A stretch of DNA of 64,000 nucleotides. Origin: Campylobacter pinnipediorum subsp. caledonicus. Lineage in GTDB: Bacteria > Campylobacterota > Campylobacteria > Campylobacterales > Campylobacteraceae. Made by a program: the position numbers and the translations under genes. Below, one piece after another: positions 57,964 through 64,000 of this stretch; within the stretch, counting starts at the first letter, position 1; each line of letters starts with the position of its first letter. The notes beneath the pieces are model-generated. The model had not been told where the DNA came from and searched no databases. It was given only the letters and a program-made list of their open reading frames with translations. The stretch covers positions 1,488,001 to 1,552,000 of the forward strand of contig NZ_CP017258.1 in NCBI RefSeq assembly GCF_002022005.1, read 5' to 3'.

Positions 57964-58596
57964 TTATTTGATCCAAGACACTAGGCTTTTTATATCTCGG
58001 CGATATTTAACAGGCTGTTCGTTTAGACGATATCCAACCGGTAGCATTATAGCTATGCGATGTTTTCTTGGGTCTAAGCCAAGTATCTCGCCGACAGCTA
58101 ATCTATCAAAACCTTCCATAGGACAACTATCTATACCTTTAAATGCAGCAGCATTCATCATATTTGTAACAGCAAACATAGCTTGCGCATGAGCCCAAGT
58201 ATAAAGTAGCTCTTCTTCATCTTTAAAACTATTTTTTAGAAAATTTCTATAAAACTCAACTCTTTTGGCCTTTTCTTCTTCGTTTTTATCTGGTCTCATA
58301 CCAACAACTTGTTTTACATAATCACCATCACTTTTAAGCTCTGAAAGCTTAGATAGTATAAGTATCAAATGAGAAGAAGTGGTAACTTGCTGTTGATTAT
58401 AACTTTTTTCTTGTATCTTTTTGCGAAGTTCTTTGTTTTCAACCACTAAAAAATCCCAAGGCTCAAAACCCATAGAGCTAGGACTAAGCCTGCCTGCTTC
58501 TAGTATATAGTTTACATCATCATCAGATACTTTTTTGTTTTCATCAAAAATTTTAGTAGCATGACGAAATTTCAAAATGTCAAGATAATCTTGCAT
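57964..58596 (-). CDS. nitroreductase-family NAD(P)H-dependent oxidoreductase
   Basis: A 210-residue FMN enzyme of the nitroreductase fold. FRHATKIFDENKKVSDDDVNYILEAGRLSPSS (split around the R-H and S-P-S FMN-binding points), EPWDFLVVEN, and the C-terminal MLPVGYRLNEQP fit NfsB/RdxA-type enzymes. It may reduce quinones or nitroaromatic drugs; the natural substrate is unknown. Next to it is a remnant of another flavin oxidoreductase gene, which suggests a former redox pair. ATG at 58596 has GGAAG upstream. Confidence 0.85.
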   Translation of the reverse strand: MQDYLDILKFRHATKIFDENKKVSDDDVNYILEAGRLSPSSMGFEPWDFLVVENKELRKKIQEKSYNQQQVTTSSHLILILSKLSELKSDGDYVKQVVGMRPDKNEEEKAKRVEFYRNFLKNSFKDEEELLYTWAHAQAMFAVTNMMNAAAFKGIDSCPMEGFDRLAVGEILGLDPRKHRIAIMLPVGYRLNEQPVKYRRDIKSLVSWIK

Positions 58597-58613
58597 AATT
58601 CTTCCTTTATAAA

Positions 58614-58869
58614 TTAGTTTTTAAGAAGAGTTACATACTTATCTGCATAGTTTTTGATATCATCATCACTTGCATTTAAAGCACCGCCACTTACAAATAT
58701 TTTATTGATATTCATACCGCAATAGCCACCTGTTGTTTGAAGTGGCAACAAAAGCTCATCATAAGCAAGAGCTACTTTACCTTGTTTAGAATACTCAGCT
58801 TCAGCCACTCCTGAACTCACTGCTATTTGAAATTGCTTACCTTTGAGACATAATCACAACTGTTTTCAT
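58614..58869 (-). pseudogene. flavodoxin-fold NAD(P)H oxidoreductase, internally deleted
   Basis: A good ribosome site (AAGGAG) precedes ATG at 58869 and the first codons read MKTVVIMSQR and then stop (TAA). In a shifted frame right there begins KGKQFQIAVSSGVAEAEY, continuing with LLPLQTTGGYCGMNINKIF and SGGALNASDDD to a stop at 58614. The first nine residues match the start, and the rest the C-terminal half, of flavodoxin_2 (MdaB/KefF-like) oxidoreductases. About 100 residues with the FMN loop are absent, so the gene is dead. The only ORF visible from a start codon (GTG at 58820) is a fragment. Confidence 0.75.
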
Positions 58870-58886
58870 TTTTTGCTCCTTAAAAG

Positions 58887-59699
58887 TTACTTGTGTAACT
58901 TTATACTATATCCACTTAAATTTTGCAAATTTAAAAAACTATACTTATATTTTTTATCTAATTTAATAACCACACGATAATAGCCATTATGCCAACCAAC
59001 TGTGATATCTTTAAAAGCACCACAATCAACATTTACATTGCTTGTTTTAAGCCTATTTTTTCTTTTAAAATCAATAACAATCTTATTTTTTTCATACTTA
59101 AAGTGTTTAACGACCTTATCAGGTGTTAAAATTTTCATACTCATTGGGTTGATATCAAATTTTAAAAAGTCAAACACTTTGATGATTTTTAGCGGAATTT
59201 GAACTTGCGATATAGATATATTTTGTGTGTCTTTAATATCTATTTTTGTATTTTCATTTGATGCAACAGATGATATTTTCATCTCTTCTGGCACTGAGAT
59301 TATTTTTTTTGTTTTATTGTCATCTTGTGTTGAGTTTATATCAAGAATCTTAATGCTGCTTTTTTCTGGCATAGTAACAGAAACATCAAGTTTTTCACTC
59401 TTTGGAATTTCTAGATCTTTTATCTTAGCAATCACATATTTATTTTTGAAATTTATAGTTTCATTTATGTCTAGTTTTTTCTCTTTTATATTGCCATCAC
59501 TTGCTCTATATTTAAATTTAACATCAAGAAGCAAAGAGGCATCGCTAGGAAAACTTACATTTTTCTTTTCAAATTCTTTATACTCTTCTTTTATATTTGT
59601 AGTAACTACACTTGTGTTTAAATCACTCATAGAAACAAAAGGATTTTCTCTTGCATAAGCACCAAAAACCAAAACAAATATCAATAAAATTTTATTCAT
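58887..59699 (-). CDS. periplasmic AMIN-domain protein, CgpA-like glycoprotein
   Basis: A 270-residue exported protein. Residues 1-16 are a signal peptide (MNKILLIFVLVFGAYA). The C-terminal about 85 residues (PDKVVKHFKYEKNKIVIDFK, then GWHNGYYRVVIKLD) resemble an AMIN domain, which binds peptidoglycan or septal partners. Four sequons of the D/E-x-N-x-S/T type lie at N28 (DLNTS), N79 (DINET), N122 (DINST) and N128 (DDNKT), so it is a good PglB substrate. It follows an FtsB-like gene, eno and recA, as cgpA (Cj1670c) does in C. jejuni from memory. ATG at 59699 is preferred over GTG at 59708, which would lengthen the signal by three residues. Confidence 0.82.
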   Translation of the reverse strand: MNKILLIFVLVFGAYARENPFVSMSDLNTSVVTTNIKEEYKEFEKKNVSFPSDASLLLDVKFKYRASDGNIKEKKLDINETINFKNKYVIAKIKDLEIPKSEKLDVSVTMPEKSSIKILDINSTQDDNKTKKIISVPEEMKISSVASNENTKIDIKDTQNISISQVQIPLKIIKVFDFLKFDINPMSMKILTPDKVVKHFKYEKNKIVIDFKRKNRLKTSNVNVDCGAFKDITVGWHNGYYRVVIKLDKKYKYSFLNLQNLSGYSIKLHK

Positions 59700-59704
59700 C
59701 ACAC

Positions 59705-62336
<2,632 letters not shown>

Positions 62337-62878
62337 ATATTACCTTAAATAAAAATTTACTAGATTTTATCCAAAAAATATGAAAATTCACTTTAAATAA
62401 CTACAATTATAGTTGCATAAATATTTTTAAACTCCATTTTCTATTATCGATACCATTAAACTTCTTGACATGAGCCACCTTTTGACTTTCATTAAGAGTT
62501 TTTGGTATCTTTGTAAAGACTTTTATCTATAATTTATATCTTTAAGTATGTTTTTTCTAGCTGTGAATCACAAAATACATCATCAAATAAATAGCTACTT
62601 GCTACTATATCTTCATCTTGTTCTATGTCTAAATTTGCAGTGCTACATCTTTTAAAATCTTTAAATTATCCAAATTCATCATTATGCTTGCCTTATCTTG
62701 GATTTTTTGTTCTTGCAAAATTAAGATTTTTACAAGATTAAAAAACCAAAAAATTCAAGTAAACTTTACACCAATTCTCAAACAATAATAAAATAAAACA
62801 CTTTTTAACAAAATATTACTAAAATTAAAGTGTTTTTAGCATAAAATAAAAAACTTAAATATTTTAAAAGGAAGGTAA
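62337..62878. other. gap with a decayed minus-strand reading frame
   Basis: Between recA and the second alanine symporter there is 542 nt without an intact gene. On the minus strand from about 62715 to 62538, fragments in two frames read KIQDKASIMMNLDNLKILKD and then LDIEQDEDIVASSYLFDDVF and CDSQLEKTYLKI, with a stop and frame change between them, suggesting a gene remnant I cannot name. The remainder is A+T-rich and must contain the divergent promoters of recA and the symporter. Confidence 0.4.
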
Positions 62879-64000
62879 GTGAGTGAACTATCAAATAATC
62901 TATTAACAATTTTAACTCAAATTGTTAATACTCTAAACAACTACTTATGGAGTAGTTTGGTTTATATACTTCTTGCTGTTGGTATATATTTTACAATTCG
63001 CACAAGATTTTTACAGATTAGGCTTTTTAAACAAAGTATCCGAAGAATGGTTGTAGGAAAAAGAGTTTCGACCCATGCCATAAGTCCGTTTCAAGCTTTT
63101 GCAACTGGTCTTGCTAGCAGGGTAGGTACGGGAAATGTAGCTGGCGTTGCCATAGCAATTAGCCTAGGTGGTGCTGGCGCTGTGTTTTGGATGTGGGTTA
63201 CGGCGCTCATAGGCATGTCTTCAGCCTTTGTAGAAAGCTCATTAGCTCAACTTTATAAGATAAAAAATCCTGATGGAAGAGGATATAGAGGTGGTCCAGC
63301 ATACTACATCACTCAAGGTCTAGGAATGAGATGGCTTGGCGTAGCTTTTGCTGTATCTTTAATACTAGCTTTTGGTTTTGTTTTTAACTCTGTTCAAGCA
63401 AACACAATAACAGCAGTTACATCAAAAGCATGGGATTGGAATATAGAGTACGTAGCTGTTGGGCTAGTTATATTGACCGCACCTATTATATTTGGTGGTA
63501 TAAAAAGAGTTGCCAAGGTGGCTGAGAAAATAGTTCCTATAATGGCTTTGGCTTATTTACTAATAGCTGTTTACATCATTATCGCAAATTTTGGTGAAGT
63601 TCCTGTTGTTTTTGGTAAAATATTTGAAGATGCCTTTAATTTTAGCGCAGCCGGTGGTGGAGTTGTAGGTGGTCTTACGGCAGCTATGCTAAATGGTATA
63701 AAAAGAGGACTTTTCTCAAATGAAGCTGGCATGGGTTCGGCTCCAAATGCGGCAGCAGCAAGTGATGCTTGGCACCCTGCGAACCAAGGTCTTATACAAA
63801 TGCTTGGTGTTTTTGTGGATACTATAGTAGTTTGTTCTTGCACAGCATTTATCATACTTCTTAGTGGAGCTATTGGCACTGAGGGTATAGACGGCGCTCA
63901 AATAACACAGCTTGCTATACAGCACAGTGTTGGCGACTGGGGTGGAAGCTTCCTTGCTATATTGTTATTCTTCTTCTGTTTTAGCTCTATCATAGGAAAC
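62879..64000 (+). CDS. sodium:alanine symporter (AGCS family), cut by right edge
   Basis: Open for 374 codons from GTG at 62879 (AAGGAAGG upstream) to the window end. The product has the AGCS marks FQAFATGLASRVGTGNVAGVA, GGPAYYITQGLG and FSNEAGMGSAPNAAAA in the same order as the protein at 35198-36601, of which it is a diverged paralogue. About ten hydrophobic segments lie in the visible part; roughly 80-100 residues are missing if the length matches its paralogue. Specificity is probably alanine or glycine, by family only. Confidence 0.88.
   Translation, partial: MSELSNNLLTILTQIVNTLNNYLWSSLVYILLAVGIYFTIRTRFLQIRLFKQSIRRMVVGKRVSTHAISPFQAFATGLASRVGTGNVAGVAIAISLGGAGAVFWMWVTALIGMSSAFVESSLAQLYKIKNPDGRGYRGGPAYYITQGLGMRWLGVAFAVSLILAFGFVFNSVQANTITAVTSKAWDWNIEYVAVGLVILTAPIIFGGIKRVAKVAEKIVPIMALAYLLIAVYIIIANFGEVPVVFGKIFEDAFNFSAAGGGVVGGLTAAMLNGIKRGLFSNEAGMGSAPNAAAASDAWHPANQGLIQMLGVFVDTIVVCSCTAFIILLSGAIGTEGIDGAQITQLAIQHSVGDWGGSFLAILLFFFCFSSIIGN

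Overview
The window is AT-rich chromosomal DNA of an epsilonproteobacterium, most likely a Campylobacter species. This is inferred from gene order and protein sequence. Blocks I recall as adjacent in C. jejuni recur here: pth-lptG-lysA-pheA-hisC-fliF-fliG-fliH-dxs-perR, recA-eno-ftsB-like-cgpA-like, cheV-cheA-cheW-serB-tal, and rdgB divergent from a CmeG-like transporter. Other markers are tandem flagellins of the epsilon type, a selenocysteine formate dehydrogenase, single-chain pyruvate:flavodoxin oxidoreductase, menaquinone methyltransferase and carboxyspermidine dehydrogenase. I saw no rRNA, tRNA, CRISPR array or complete insertion sequence.

Layout. 1-990 holds a decayed autotransporter-like gene on the minus strand that runs off the left edge. 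From 1044 to 36601 every gene is on the minus strand and tightly packed, often with 1-8 nt overlaps. Read in transcription order this block runs: alanine symporter, surE, tcdA, lpxB, greA, LpxH-like phosphoesterase, cheV-cheA-cheW, serB, tal, pilT-like ATPase, rplY, pth, lptG, lysA, pheA, hisC, fliF-fliG-fliH, dxs, perR, CYTH/CHAD-like protein, ubiE, xseA, serC, orphan DNA adenine methylase, protein methyltransferase, ybaB, PDZ protein, ispA, tkt, uppP. From 36936 the plus strand carries sdaC-sdaA (serine uptake and deamination), then a Tat-signal protein, fdhA and fdhB. The fdhA reading frame passes through an in-frame TGA that is followed by a SECIS-like hairpin. Two flagellin genes follow, separated by a toxin-antitoxin remnant. 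48014-49949 is minus (carboxyspermidine dehydrogenase, rdgB). 50058-55047 is plus (MFS transporter, por). 55541-62336 is minus (coiled-coil autotransporter, nitroreductase, flavodoxin-fold pseudogene, AMIN protein, ftsB-like, eno, recA). A second, truncated alanine symporter gene enters on the plus strand at 62879 and runs off the right edge.

How the genes fit together. The metabolism is that of a microaerophile living on amino and organic acids: serine is imported and deaminated to pyruvate, pyruvate is oxidised by Por, and formate is oxidised by FdhAB. Transketolase and transaldolase supply pentoses, and Dxs, IspA and UppP serve isoprenoid and cell-wall lipid needs. LpxB, an LpxH-like protein and LptG serve lipopolysaccharide. 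CheVAW, FliFGH and the flagellins serve chemotactic motility.

Most notable signals: poly-C/poly-G tracts lie just upstream of both flagellin genes (C10 and C13) and of the autotransporter (G11), a layout that could make surface-structure promoters length-variable. The two flagellin upstream regions match over about 190 nt except for one base and the tract length. A truncated RelE/HigB-type toxin with an intact antitoxin sits between the flagellins. The fdh cluster ends at a terminator after fdhB, without fdhC or fdhD. Several genes are decayed. I found no clearly new multi-gene system; the promoter-tract arrangement is the best candidate for something undescribed.
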